Shown here in pieces: positions 11,740-23,500 of a stretch of 64,000 nt of DNA. The stretch spans positions 66,275,259 to 66,339,258 of the forward strand of contig CM077162.1 in NCBI GenBank assembly GCA_039583875.1, in the 5' to 3' direction. Source of the stretch: Platanthera guangdongensis. Taxonomy: Eukaryota > Streptophyta > Magnoliopsida > Asparagales > Orchidaceae. Positions within the stretch are counted from its first letter, which is position 1; every line of letters begins with the position of its first letter. The notes under the pieces are model-generated. The model had not been told where the DNA came from. It worked only from the letters and a program-made list of their open reading frames with translations, and made no database searches. The position numbers were made by a program, and so were the translations under genes.

Positions 11740-12167
11740 AGTGGTAGAACGATGGGCGGCCAAATTGGCTACCCGTCCGGGGCGAGTAGGTGGCCACCCC
11801 TAAAAGGTACGGAGATAGAAGGACGTGAGGGCATCTTTGCCGCCCATCTTGGGCGAGCAGTGGGCCACCCCTCACTAGTGCAGCAGCCGATGGTCGGGCC
11901 GCCAACTTGGTCGCCCATTATGGGCGAGCAGGGGGCTGCCCCTCATGGGGGTAGCGGCAAGGGGATGAGAGACATCTTGGCTGCCCGACTTGGGTGAGTA
12001 GGGGGCCTCCACTTATGGGTAAGGCGGCCGAGGGACGGGTGGCCTACTTGGCTGCCCATCCCGGGAAAGCACGGGGCCATCCCTTACAGGAGATGCTGCC
12101 AAATGACGGGGGACGAACTTGGTCACCCGTCCTAGGTGAGTAGGGGGTCCACGCCCCTCACAGGGGC
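11740..12167. repeat. GC-rich imperfect tandem repeat, about 80 bp
   Basis: Five or so diverged copies of a phrase containing cttggccgcccatcttgggcgagcaggggg. It ends abruptly where the LTR of element C begins. The element it belongs to is not recognised. Confidence 0.55.
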
Positions 12168-13558
12168 TGTTGGGAATATGGACCTAAATATTCCAGGATT
12201 TGAATAAGCATCACTTGCAATGTTAAGTGCATATTGTATTTGGTGGAATAATTGTTTTATATTTATGCATTAATTATCTATTATATCTAAAACTGGCTTA
12301 GAGAAAAGTCAGTGCAAATACAGCAGTATTCTTCAGATACATGAAGTATTCTCGATGGTATCGTCTTGAACGTGGAGTGCTTCAAGAGGGCATCGTCCCA
12401 AAGAAACAATAGAAGTAACTTCAATCACTAAAGAGAATACTGTTGAGATAGGTATATGGTTCGCCACAATATTGGCATGATCGTGGGAAGCTTCGAGTCA
12501 GTATTGTGGATAAGGAACAGAAAGACACGAAATTCAATGCTATGGGATATATAATTGAGAAATAAGAATTATCTTAACTATATCATGTCGTTTGGGTTTT
12601 ATTACCATTGAGCACGCACAGAGGCGAGATTTCAAATTTGGCGGTGGCATAGAAAGTACAGTCAGATCATTCTACTCTTGCTAATCCTTTGATAGGACAT
12701 ATTCTAGTTGTTCGACCGTTGGAGGTTGGTGAGGATGTAAAAGGTAAACTTAGGGCAATCACACAAAAATAAAGTACTACCACTACCATTGTAAAATCAG
12801 AATTGTGAATCTCTAGCAGTGGTGCCTTCTTAACAAGTGAAGCAAGCTTTCTCTGAAGTGAAACACAGTGCAAGGAGGAGTCAAGATTTAAGACTCCAAT
12901 TAGTTCTTCTTTCTATTGTAGAAGAAGATCAAGTCAAATAGCCCTGAATCTGTTCTTCCCGAAGACTTCATCTTTTCAGGGGCTGCCTCAAGATATTGCT
13001 TCTATAGTAAAGACAAATGAAGACTCTGAAATATAAAGGTCAAATTTATAGAGTCTTTAGTTGTAATATTTATACACTCTTATTTGTCTGGTCGTTGCAT
13101 GAGTTGTAGGGATTTTGTCTGAGGTAAAGCTGTAGTGCATGAGTTAGGATATTTTGTAATGATTTTAGGTAGGAGACCAGTTGGGTCTTTGAGCTGTAAG
13201 AGTTGAAAACTTTGAGGGGTAGGGCTGTTTCTTGAGGTAGGGCCCTTGCATGAGGTAGGGCTATTGAGCCTAAGGTAGTGTCTTGGAGTAGGCCTGAGAG
13301 ATTCTGAGGAATCTGTGGCGTAAGATCTTGGAGTTGAGATTTGGAGAAGATTATTGAGTTTAGCACACTACTAAATATGCATAGAAGGATAGTGCATATA
13401 CCCATACCATGAGAAACCACTATAACCTTTCATGTATTTGTTCTAGCTGTTTTTATATTTACTTATATCTGCTAAAACTAAAAAGAGACCATCAAATAAC
13501 AAGTCTACCTATTCACCCCCTCTAGGTGATATAGTCTACCAACAACAACAATCTTTCA
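12168..13558 (+). mobile_element. 5' LTR of Sirevirus element C
   Basis: Starts TGTTGGGAATATGG and ends caatctttca, directly before a tRNA-Met primer-binding site. It has the late-LTR landmarks seen in the other copia LTRs here: diverged hairpin units with gagttgtagg linkers (13100-13330) and the C-tract box ttcaccccctctaggtg (about 13511-13528). Its internal region resumes at 42129, after element B. The matching 3' LTR is not in the window. Its many decayed sites agree with C being the oldest of the nest. Confidence 0.85.
13100..13330 (+). repeat. Hairpin array in LTR of element C (decayed)
   Basis: Diverged units such as GACC-agtt-GGGTC, GGCT-attg-AGCC and AGATTC-tgag-GAATCT, joined by linkers like ttgagctgtaag and ttgaggtagg. 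The pattern is the same as the stronger array at 19689-20232. Confidence 0.65.
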
Positions 13559-13560
13559 AG

Positions 13561-13572
13561 TGGTATCAGAGG
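13561..13572 (+). other. Primer-binding site of element C
   Basis: TGGTATCAGAGG, complementary to the 3' end of initiator tRNA-Met apart from its last base, two bases after the LTR end. Reverse transcription of C would start here. Confidence 0.9.
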
Positions 13573-13598
13573 GAGGTTGGTCAAAATTAGACTTAATA

Positions 13599-13603
13599 GT
13601 TTG
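13599..13603. other. Target-site duplication of element B (gtttg), left copy
   Basis: The bases gtttg lie directly before B's first LTR (TGTTGGGTC at 13604) and again directly after its second LTR at 42129-42133. This 5-bp repeat proves that 13604-42128 was inserted as one unit into the leader of element C. Confidence 0.95.
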
Positions 13604-13759
13604 TGTTGGGTCTATTGATCCCAATATCCCAGATTTATAAGAAGTCAAACGGGTCAATGACATACACACATAATGTATTTGATGTATGCCTTAGTTCATG
13701 CATGCAGGTTGTCCATGATTGGATGGGTGAAAAAATGAGTTTGGTAGTAAACTCAAATT

Positions 13760-14050
13760 TCATCGAGCTCAACTCGAAGTTTGTCGAGCTCAGCATGTTG
13801 GTCGTCGAGCTTAGCTTAACATTCCTTGGGATAAGCTCAAGAGCTCAAGTTTCAAAGTTTGTGGAGCTCGGCTTGAAGTTCGTCGAGCTAAGTTAACAAT
13901 TCGTCGAGCTTAGCTTACAAATCGTCGAACTCAGCTCAACACTTGTTAAGCTAAAGCTAGAAAAATCAACTAAGACAAAAAGCGCGGAGACCATTGAGAA
14001 GATCATAGTTCGTCGAGCTCAGCCCACCAATTGTCGAACGCAGCTAAAGC
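13760..14050 (+). repeat. TCGTCGAGCTC motif array in B LTR
   Basis: About ten copies of a phrase like ttcgtcgagctcagc, each holding the palindrome GAGCTC, spaced irregularly. It is repeated in the other LTR at about 39850-40150. It occupies the same U3 position as GTGTCGACAC in A and E and the ATTCTCG array in F. Confidence 0.8.
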
Positions 14051-14261
14051 CAGAAAAACTGACTAAGGAAAAAAGTGCTGAGACAACTGAGATAGCTGAG
14101 AAGAAGGTGGTGAGACCACTGAGACAGCTGAGATAGTTGAGAAGAATGCGTTGAGACCGCTAAGACAGCTGACTAGCTGGATTTCTCTAAGTCCAGAAGC
14201 GTTGAGTGAAGCAGGTTCACTCAACACTTCTAATGAAGAAGGAAGCGCTGAGATACCAGTT

Positions 14262-17200
14262 TGTAAGACCCCTCCCCTTACCAAGGAGTTAACCCGGTCT
14301 TATGCCCAGAACTGCCGCCTTACGGTGACACTAACACACGGGCTAGTCGACACCGAAAGATGCCGATCCTGCCGGCTAGTACGATCATTTACCTATAGGC
14401 CAATTGAGAACAGAAGTACAACAGAAATAAAACTAGCAAGTCCACAAGTCATAGCAATAACATCATATATATAATTAAAAGGTACAATAGTCCACAATGA
14501 GTGCAAAAAGAGAGAAGGGCTTATGCCCGTACATGCCAAAAATGAATAGTAAAGCTCTCTCTCTCTCACTATAACACTATGCAGAAGCAAACTCTAAACA
14601 AGCACACTCGTCATCACCTGAAGCTGGGCTGCAGTAGTAGTAGGTGGTATCACGTCCTCAAGTCCTGCCACCTCCTCCTGCTGGTCATGCTGGTGCTCAA
14701 TCTCCTCGAGCTCCTAAAATGATACGGTCACAACCGACCGTTAGTCTTAAAGACTAAGCCATTATCGTCCTCGCCTCAACCCCGCGACTCCTAGGCACCG
14801 AGCGGGAGGACGAAAGCGGAGGACAACAAAGCAGTATCAAAATGGAAGCATGTGACGGTGGATCTTTTCTATCATGGATATATTCTAACAGTTATGTCAT
14901 TACATTAGCAGTTCTATATATAGCACATGTAAAGTAAGTAAGCAGTACTAAAAGAAGAGTGCAGTAAGTAAAGTAAAGAAAGAGCAAAAAGTAAATTATC
15001 TACCGCTACACTAACATCACAAGAGTACCTTAACTTATATGAATGCCCATACAAGCATATAAGTTAAGGTTTCAGAAATATAACTTATCATATAAAAGAG
15101 CCCATACTAATTTATATGATAAGGATTCATGGTGCGTATGACCTAAATATGTATGTATGTTATGTATGCATGTTATGATTCATTCAAGTGCAACTCACAC
15201 ACATGACTCTGTGATCACAGACCTTTAGTTCCCACTTTTCGGAGCTAGCATCACTCTCTGGTACCACTGTTGTGTCTACGACAGTAGTGGAGCGGGCGTC
15301 TCCACTCCTAGGCGGGTATACACACTACTAGGCCTAGACCTCTCATACGCCTCTATACACGTCCTAGGTGCACTCTAGAGTCACTGCGTACTATTTGCTG
15401 GCTACCCAATAGTCCTTTTGGTCGAGTGTGTGTTTTCGGGGATCGTCCTCCAGACCGCAGCATAAAACAACCCACTGGCCCCTCAAACCATCACACCTCG
15501 CTAGAGTCACCGTACTGCCATCGGTGTGACGATTGGCCCAGTACCTCATGACCCGCCACAAGTTTATGCACATGCAAGATATTCTAACCCGAGCCTCCAG
15601 CTCGTAGGACCAACCCGTCCCGAATCCCTCCAACCCATCGCGGGTGAGATTGCACATTAGTGTCTTTATTCAAAATCCCTCCAACCTATCACGGTTGAAA
15701 TTGCACATTAGTGCCTCTATTCAGAATCCCTCAAACCCATCACGGGTGAGAATGAACCATAATGTCTTAGCCTATTAGACTACTCTTCTCTAGAGTCTGT
15801 TACACCTAGCAGTTTAGGGTTAATCCCAGGACTGCCCAAGGCATGCCTGGTGAAGGGCTCTCGGGGGCACTATAAAGTACGATGGGCTGAATCCCAAAGC
15901 TCCCTTTCTCAAGGATATTTACTTTTATTAATGTGTACCCCTTATCCATACCAACTCTCATTGTTACTCTGGACAAACCTAATAATTTAGGATGTTATCT
16001 AGAGAGCAGCGGTCTTCCGCCGATCTCCGTTCTAGCCACTATCCTTGGGACTTTGCACTCTACCACTCGTTATCAGGAAGTGATTTATTGGACACCAAGC
16101 AGGGTTTGTCTTCCCAATATAGTTCTCAACTCAACCTATCATCGTATCCCCTGTAGGTCTCAGTAGTATGTGCTATATTTTTGCTAAGCGCACTCATGAC
16201 CTAATGTGGACCCGTATTATAGAACTTCTAATTCCTTGGGCCAAATGCCCCTAATAAATTATCATGGGTTGCTATGGTGTATGATGTTGACCATTTATGA
16301 TTTCACCATTTCTCTAAGTAATTAAGGGCCTAAATTAATTCCTTTAATTGTGTGACCTATGTCGCATTGCACATGATGTACTACTTATATTGATTCATTC
16401 TACTTAAGAAATTTATCAGGTTTTCTAAGAAGTAAAATATGGCTTCCCACCAGATTTCCCAATTTTCGCATGTAATTTCAATTTAATTTTCATTTAACAA
16501 TAAAATCTCAATTTGCTTACTTTCCAAATGAAGTATAGTATGTATACCACCAAAACTTTTGGGAAAATTACTGGAGATTCTTAAATATAAATCAAATTGA
16601 ATACAAAATTGTAAAGTCCTAAACAGTCATTTGGCCTAACAAATATCCAAAGTACCATTATTACTAAAATGCCATTGTTAGGGTTTTCATCATACTGAAA
16701 CATCCAAAAATTCTCAAATAATTACAAAAGGATTAGATCATATAAATAAGCCACTGTAAAATTTTCTATATTATTCCAACAAAAATTTCCTTTATTTTTA
16801 ATTAATTTACATAATGGGAAAAATAATAATTCTACTTAAAATCAAAGATATATTTATCTAACAGACCCATACATTTTTCCAGAGATAATCTATAATCCAT
16901 TTAAGCTTATGGCAGAATTTGATAATCTAATATCATCATTAGCCTTAGTTTCAAATTTTTATTTTTAAATGGCCAAATGTTCAAAAATTCCAATTAATGG
17001 GGTTTTTGATCCCAAAAATCCCATTCTTCCTATGGGAGGTATATTTCACCCCTATAAACTTCTATCTAGAGTTTCATGGACATGCAATGTTCTAAATGGG
17101 CTGAATTTTCATTTTGCTAATTTTAATATAAGCACCCCAAAGCTAAACCTACCTTTCTCATGCAAGTGGAATTACCCAACATGTATGGGTCAACAGAAGC

Positions 17201-18958
17201 TGCACTTTCTACCATGGTCTTATATTGACCCAATGGACATGCCACCAAAATTTGGGGCCATTTGGAGTTGTATTTCTCCAAATATTCAACTAATTTTAAT
17301 AAGTGTATTTTACAAAAACAAAATAGAAACTATTTTTCGAAAAATTCTCATTTTTGATCAGTACCTAAGTATGACATAGTCACATTCATGACCAAAATCT
17401 CAGGTCATGAGGACTTATAGTTTGGCCTGGGCACTCATTTAAAGATCTGCCCTAGCTTAGGACCAGTCTTGGTAGAATGGCCCTATAGGGAGCCCTACAG
17501 CCCCAAACTTTAGGTTTAGGGTGTCAAACTAAAGGTAAGACATAGATCTACAATTTGTATGTTGGTGACCAGTTCTGAAATTGCATATAAGTGGCCTATA
17601 TTTAACATGCAAAGTTCTGTATAAAATGTGACATAAATTAAAAGAAATTAATATAACACTATAGTTTAATTTGATTAAAAATGGACGACATCCCATCCTC
17701 TTCTCCAACCAGCCAATGCTACATATTCATCCCGCCTGTAGCAGCTCCTCTTGGTGTTTCCCGGCCATTCGGCCACCTCCCTTATCGGCCACCACCACCA
17801 CCACCTCCGTTGAGGTGGGGGCTAACATTTGGCGGCGACTTGGCCGCCGGAGGTGGCGGTTTCTGGCGAACCCAAGCTCCATTAAAAATCATGGATTTTC
17901 TCCCACACCTCACATGGATTCAAGCTCAATTGAGCTCGAAATCTTTCCTAAATGATCTAGGAAGCTAGCACAAGGGGAGAGGAGGAGAAACGGACCTTAA
18001 GCGGAGCCCGACGACGGTGGCGGCGGTGGTTGACCATGGAATTTCTCCTCTCCGGCGAGCTTGTTCCCGAACTCGTTTCTCCACCAAAAACTTCGATCCA
18101 GATATCGAATTCCACTCCTCTCGGCCTTCTAAAGCTGATGGTGAGGTCAAAATGGGGGTGGAGTGGCTGGTTATAGTGTTTTGAGTAGTGGGAATTTCGA
18201 CCACCACCTTGGATGCTCCTCCTTGGCTCCAAGTGGCACCTCCTTTGATAGAATTTGGCTAGGTGATTATTCATAATCTCAGAACTGAGCATTGGGAGGG
18301 AGGAGGAGGGCCAAGTGGCCTCCATCCCCCCTTTCCCTCTCATCTCTCTCCTCTCTTTCCCCAAATTTCCAAAAACACCCCCATGCATGCACTCTCTCTC
18401 TCTTATTTTAGAGGGGTAGGGGCTATCATTAACCATTTAGGCTGGTCATGTGCCTTGGCCCATGGGCTTTGCCCATTGGGAATCGGCTTGGCCTCCCTTT
18501 TTCTCTTTAGGCCTTATGTTGACCAAGTTGACTTTTAGGGTTGACTTGGTCAACTTGATGAGTGGGCTGGCCCCACTTGATGGTCATGAACCCCATGTCA
18601 TCACCAAACATAGGTTGGGCCATGGTGATGCCCCACTTGGGCTAATTGGGATTATATGTGTGGATTTGACAAAATTTGGGTTATGGTTGACTTGATTCAA
18701 CTTGGGTCAATGTTTGACCCAATGATGTGGCTTTTGATTCACATAGATTGCTTTTAGGGTTAGGGGCATAGTGGTGGGGTCAATGTGTACTTATGATTCC
18801 ATTTTGGGCTAGTTTGACCTGATTTGACTCGAACCCTATAATGGGCCCTATGTAAATCCACCCTAACTTCATGAGTCAAACCTGGCCTAACCTCTTTCAT
18901 CCACGACATGTCCTAACCTAATCTAAGTTTAGGGTCTAGTAGGAAATAGGATATTACA
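14262..18958 (-). mobile_element. Solo Ty3/gypsy LTR inside B's 5' LTR
   Basis: On the minus strand it starts TGTAATATCC and ends GGTCTTACA, matching the LTR at 3082-7781 along its length. No gag or pol is attached. The left flank is ccagtt, which on the minus strand reads aactgg and may be a remnant of the primer-binding site. The flanking direct repeat is gctgagata (14247-14255 and 18962-18970), 9 bp rather than the usual 5. It includes a three-copy imperfect repeat (15600-15760), twin hairpins (15028-15123) and a GC-rich section (about 17680-18250). Open frames inside are not conserved and are not called. Confidence 0.85.
15028..15123. repeat. Twin hairpins in gypsy LTR, copy 2
   Basis: First stem 15028-15040 with 15057-15069 (13 bp, perfect); second stem 15084-15093 with 15114-15123 (10 bp, perfect). 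Both loops contain gcccatac. Compared with copy 1 at 3831-3927, the first stem has gained one base on each side so that pairing is kept. Confidence 0.85.
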
Positions 18959-19619
18959 AGTGCTGAGATAGTTAAGAGGAAATCCGTTGAGACAGAAGAT
19001 AGTCTGAGCTGTGAAGCAAAGACAGTAGAGATAGAATCGCTGAGAGCCAAGACAGATTGCATTGGGTGACTTAACATCCCTCAACGCTTCATGAATTTAT
19101 GAAATATTTTCTAAGTCCAAATGGTGATGACCTTTGCGGACATCATCAAAGTCAACGTACATGTAGCCATTGCGGGAAAGCTATAATGGCACCGAAAGCT
19201 GCCTTGTAATTTTCTGAAGAAGGTGGGGCTCACCATACCTTGTCTAGGCCCACATAAAAGTGTGCCGTTGATTCAAATCAACACATATAAAAGGGGAAAA
19301 GAAAAGGGATTAGGGTAACAAACGAAATAGATCGAAAGAACAAACACAAAAATACAAAAAAAAATCATGAGGCGGCTAGACATCTTCTTCTCCACCAAGC
19401 ATGAAAGCTAAAGTCCAGCAGAGATAGCCATAAATAAAAAAAGTTAGCTGAAGCTCTTCAAGCTCAGCAGGATAGTTCTTTTCAGAACAGAGAAGCTGAT
19501 TCATCCATTCAGCAAGCTGGTAGCTGCTCATCTGTGCAGCAAAAAAGAGTTAGTTGTAGAAGAGGACTAATTTCTTCTACAACAAGTGTGTTGGACTGAC
19601 ATCTACTCAGTCCAGCAAG

Positions 19620-19688
19620 GTAAACTCAAAGATTTAACTTTAAGTCAGTTGTTTATTTTCTTAATTACTCTGTATTCTTTTCTTGTAG
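19620..19688 (+). promoter_or_regulatory. Intron-like stretch in B LTR leader
   Basis: CAAG/GTAAAC at the left and a pyrimidine-rich TTCTTTTCTTGTAG at the right enclose 69 U/A-rich nucleotides, matching plant intron consensus and near the minimum plant intron size. The other LTR has the same structure at 41250-41318 (GTACAC donor), also 69 nt. It lies after the TATA-like box and directly before the hairpin array. Splicing is not proven. Confidence 0.5.
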
Positions 19689-20232
19689 GATTCAGTTTAT
19701 CTGAATCTGAGTGTAGGGCACTTTGTGCCTGAGATAGGTGACCAATAAGTCACTGAGGTAGGTGCCCTGTTGGGGTACTGAGGTAGGATCCAAGTGTGCA
19801 TCTGAACTATAGGGCTTAATTTCCTAAGGTAGGAGAGTGCTGCTCTCTAAGGTAGGATTTAAGTGTGGATCTGAGATAGGGCTATCCTCCCAGAATAAGT
19901 ATAGGGCCTTGTGCCAGAGGTAGGTGACTGGAGAGTCACTGAGCTGTAGGTGACAAGTGTGTCACTGAGTTATAGGCCTTGGAGGAAGCTGAGATGTAGG
20001 TACCTGAAAGGGTGCTGAGTTGTAGGAGTGCTGCAGCACTCTGAAAGTAGGGTTGTGTGCCTGAAGCTGTAGGGCTGAAGAGCCTGAGCTGTAGGCCTTA
20101 GAAGTAAGGCTGATGTAGGTGATCAGTGGATTACTGAGATGTAGGAGCTCTGCAGAGCTATGAGGTAGGAACCCTTGTGGTTCTGAGTTTGGATTTGGTG
20201 AAGAACCTATGTAATAGGCTGAGGGCCTGAGA
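19689..20232 (+). repeat. Hairpin array in B 5' LTR
   Basis: About 20 consecutive short inverted repeats, stems 4-7 bp, loops 3-6 nt, each followed by a linker such as tgaggtagg or tgagttgtagg. Clear units: GATTCAG-tttat-CTGAATC (19689-19707), GGCAC-ttt-GTGCC (19717-19729), GTGAC-caataa-GTCAC (19738-19753), GTGACT-ggag-AGTCAC, GTGAC-aagtgt-GTCAC, GAGTGC-tgca-GCACTC, GGCT-gaag-AGCC, GCCTTA-gaag-TAAGGC, AGCTC-tgca-GAGCT, GAACC-cttgt-GGTTC and CCTAT-gta-ATAGG. If transcription starts at the upstream TATA box, this is a beaded RNA structure in the 5' leader. Confidence 0.9.
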
Positions 20233-20500
20233 TGTAAGCTCTGAGGCGCATATTGGTGGAGTTTGTGCCTTGTCCAACAAATCAGTTGGATAGGTGGGAA
20301 AAAAAGTGGATGTACCCAATTAGGGAACCACTATAAATCTTTGTGTTTGCTGTGTTTCTTGTTTTCTTTCTTATTGCAAGATCTAAGGACAAGCTCTAGA
20401 TAGTTTAATTTGAAAATAACAAAAACAACTGATAAAAATTCAAAGACTTATTCACCCCCCTCTAGGTGATTAGCTAACCTTGAGTTAAATAACTTTAAAT

Positions 20501-20512
20501 TGGTATCAGAGG
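20501..20512 (+). other. Primer-binding site of element B
   Basis: TGGTATCAGAGG, two bases after the 5' LTR end; complementary to initiator tRNA-Met apart from the last base. Confidence 0.9.
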
Positions 20513-20575
20513 GAGGTTACTAAGAAAGGATTTAACAATCTGATTATACCTCCAAGGTTAGCTATAAGATAAAGA

Positions 20576-23500
20576 ATGAGGTCCGGTGTAAACTACAACG
20601 AATTGGGAGCCATGAAGTTACCAATCTGTAGAAAGGAAGGGTTTGGGCTCTGGAAGAAAAGTGTCAGGCTATTCATGGAAGCTACTAACCTTAGGACCTA
20701 CATCAAAGTAAAAGAGGGACCTTTCATTCCTATGAAGATCTCAGTTCTGGATGCCAACATCAATACTCCCAAGTCTTATGAAAAAATGAGTAAGGATGAG
20801 CTCCTTCTTGCCTCCATGGACAAGAGAGCTCAAAATATTATTGTTAGTGTAGTAGATGATTCTGCATTCCAGAATATGGTGCATTGCAAGAACTCCAAGG
20901 AAATGTGGGACACCCTAGTTGTGTTCATGGAGGGTTTAGAAGAGGTGAGGGATGGCAAAAAATCCATGCTCAATCAGGAGTATGAGGCCTTCAGACAAGG
21001 AAAGTCTTAGGGCATTGCTGAAAGTTTTGAAAGATTTTTTCAGAACTGTTAATGAACTGAGAACATATGAAAGGCTCTTCAGCACCTATGAGTTGAATGT
21101 CAAATTTCTCGGGTACATCATAAAGGATTGGGACATAAAGATTTGTGTCATCAGGGAGATGGGCAAGCTAGCTGACACTCCACCTCCAACCCTGTTTGGA
21201 AAGCTACTGTCTTATTAGATACAACTTGCAGCAAGGAAGAAAGAAGAAGAGAAGAGCAGTAAGCCACAAAAGAAGGAGAAATTTGTGGCTTTCAGAGCTG
21301 AAACATCAACCAGCAGCAGAAGGAAGACTTCTCCAGTCAGGAGAACTACTGAGTTAGAATCTGAGAGCTCAAGGTCCTGCTCCTCTAAGAGGCATACATC
21401 TGATAGGGACCTTACTGCCTTCTCCAGGCAGTTTCAGAAATTCATGAAGAAGGGGCATTGAAAGAACAGAAGGCCATCCTCCTCCTCACAGCACAGATGG
21501 AAATCCTTTAATGAGGACATGTATGCTGCAAACTCTAATAAATAATCTTCTTATAATATTATTTGTTTCTACTATAGCAAACCTGGGCATGTAGTTGCTG
21601 ACTGCCCAGTGAAGAGGAAAGAAGGAGTGAAGAAGCACCACAAGGGAAAGAAGAAAGAGAAGTCACTTGTGGCCAAGAAGGAAAAGACTTGGACTAACTC
21701 TTCCTTTGGGTCAGACATTGAAGAAGAATAAGCCTACACTGCTGATAGAATAGGGATCAGGGTCCCTCTGTCTCACTCAGATAGTGACTCAGAGGTGGAT
21801 GAAGATGAAGAAGAAGATGCTCAATTCCTTGGATTGATGGCAATGACAGATGAAGAAAGCAGCCAGGATCTACCTGGTCAGACTCAGGTAAATGCTAAAT
21901 CACAATCTTTTATTTCATTTCATGAGGCTGGCTCAGACTCTGAAGCTCAATCATCAAGAGATGAAGGAGATTCAGACTCTGACGATGATGCCAACTCCAT
22001 AATTGCCAAGTATGAAGAACTTCTTGAGGCATTCAAGAAGTGCAAGCTACTTGCCAAGAGACAGGCAAAAGAGCTTCTTAGTCTTTAAAACAAGTATGAA
22101 GACCAAGAAAAGTCCTTACTGACTTAGCTGCTCAAGCAACCCAGCTCAAGGAGATCATTGACAGTGAGTCTATGGTAATAGTCTCAAATGAGAAACTTCT
22201 CCAGAAACTTGAAAATGATCTCTTAAATGAGAAATTGCTAGTGACCAAAGTTTCTAAGCCAAACACAGTGCTTCCCTTAATTGATACCCACCTTACCCAA
22301 GCTGGTAAGAAATGGTTGGGATTTAAGTTACTTGCTAGACCTTCCAATCCAAAAGGAAGGGAAAAGGGAAGACACCAGTTATGCCTCTAGCCTCATTGCC
22401 TCATATTCATTTTAAGAGAGTGTTGTTGCTTTCCAACAGGTATGACCATGAAAGCTATCATGGTCACTGGGAGAATGACAGATCCACTGGTATGGACCAA
22501 TGTGGTCCTAACTAAGGTGGTAGATACAACCATATGAGAGCCCTTAAGGCTGCCCATGAGGAAATTCAAATGTTCCATCGTAGACCATTTATTTTTGGTG
22601 CCCTAGCCCCAAAACTAAAAGATAATGTTGCTGCTGTGAATCTAAATCATCCAGCAAAAGTTATGACTCAAGGAGAGTCTTCTGACATGGCTGGAATGGA
22701 AATCTCAGATGTTATCAGATGCATGTTGGCTGAAAAGAGACATGTAGCTGGTGGTTCTCAGAAAAGTCCAAAACAACCTGCTGAAAAACTGTCATTTAGT
22801 CAAACGACTGCTGAAAAGAGACAAAAGCTTAGAACAACACATCTCCCCTCTATTCAGGAAGCAGTACAACCTAATTATGGTCCCAAACAGAAAAGGAGAT
22901 ATAATATCTATGAGTGCTAGTGTTGTGGCAAAGTGAGCCACTATGCTGTAGATTGCTGGCACAATCCTTTTGTGTCCAGAGGTTGCCAACCTATCAGGAA
23001 TTCTGCAGGAAGGCATGGTTATTTTCAGACTAATGTGAACCTAGGACCCAACAGAAATTAGGGTCCTAAGGTAAGGTGATTTGCGTTCATTTCAGGTTAG
23101 TTCAAGTACATGTTCCCCTAAATGGCACTTAGACAGTGGATGTTCCAGGCACATGACTGGAACAAAGGAGCTACTGAAGGAGTTCTATCCAGTAAAGAAT
23201 GGACCCAACGTCATCTTTAGAGGCTCTGACAAGGGGATAACCAGAGGCTATGATAATATCTCAAATGGCATAATCACCATCACAAAGGTGGCTTATGTGG
23301 AAGGGTTTCAACACAACATCATAAGCATAAGCCAACTATGTGATCTTTGTTATGACATTTCCTTCCACAAGGATAAGTGACACATTAAGAGGTTAAGTGA
23401 CCAAAGTATCATCTTAACAGGCACTAGGAGTGTGAATGTGTATTGCTTAAACTTTTCTTGCTAAGATAATAGTTCCCCTATATGTCTAGTTGCAAATGAC

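Larger units (their letters stand above)
7782..12167. other. Intergenic DNA without supported genes
   Basis: Between the gypsy LTR and the LTR of element C no coding region could be supported. It holds a MITE (8499-8631), a poly-G tract (9312-9339), short repeats (10216-10330), a minisatellite (10430-11420) and a GC-rich imperfect repeat (11740-12167). A 76-codon frame at 9442-9672 has no recognisable motif and is not called. Most of 7782-8490 and 8640-10215 shows nothing I can identify. Confidence 0.6.
13604..20498 (+). mobile_element. 5' LTR of element B, split by a gypsy LTR
   Basis: Matches the 3' LTR at 39692-42128 on both sides of an insertion (14262-18958). Parts visible: repeated TCGTCGAGCTC motifs (13760-14050), repeats of the phrase gctgaga, a TATA-like box catataaaag (about 19285), a 69-nt intron-like stretch (19620-19688), a hairpin array (19689-20232), the AGTGG/CCACTATAAAT block (20305-20338) and the box ttcaccccccctctaggtg near the end. 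The last two bases are AA instead of CA. Confidence 0.9.

Noticed and set aside
13561..13572. tRNA-like fragments at TGGTATCAGAG sites
   Set aside because: These are primer-binding sites next to LTR ends; no cloverleaf surrounds them and no tRNA gene was found in the window.
17671..18538. Frames of 90-160 codons on both strands, and similar ones at 6465-7042
   Set aside because: GC-rich part of the gypsy LTR; frames differ between the two copies and have no known domain.
14247..18970. Mutator-like transposon reading of the 4.7-kb insertion, because of the 9-bp duplication
   Set aside because: The ends are TG...CA, the copy at 3082-7781 is linked to a gypsy gag, and there are no long terminal inverted repeats.
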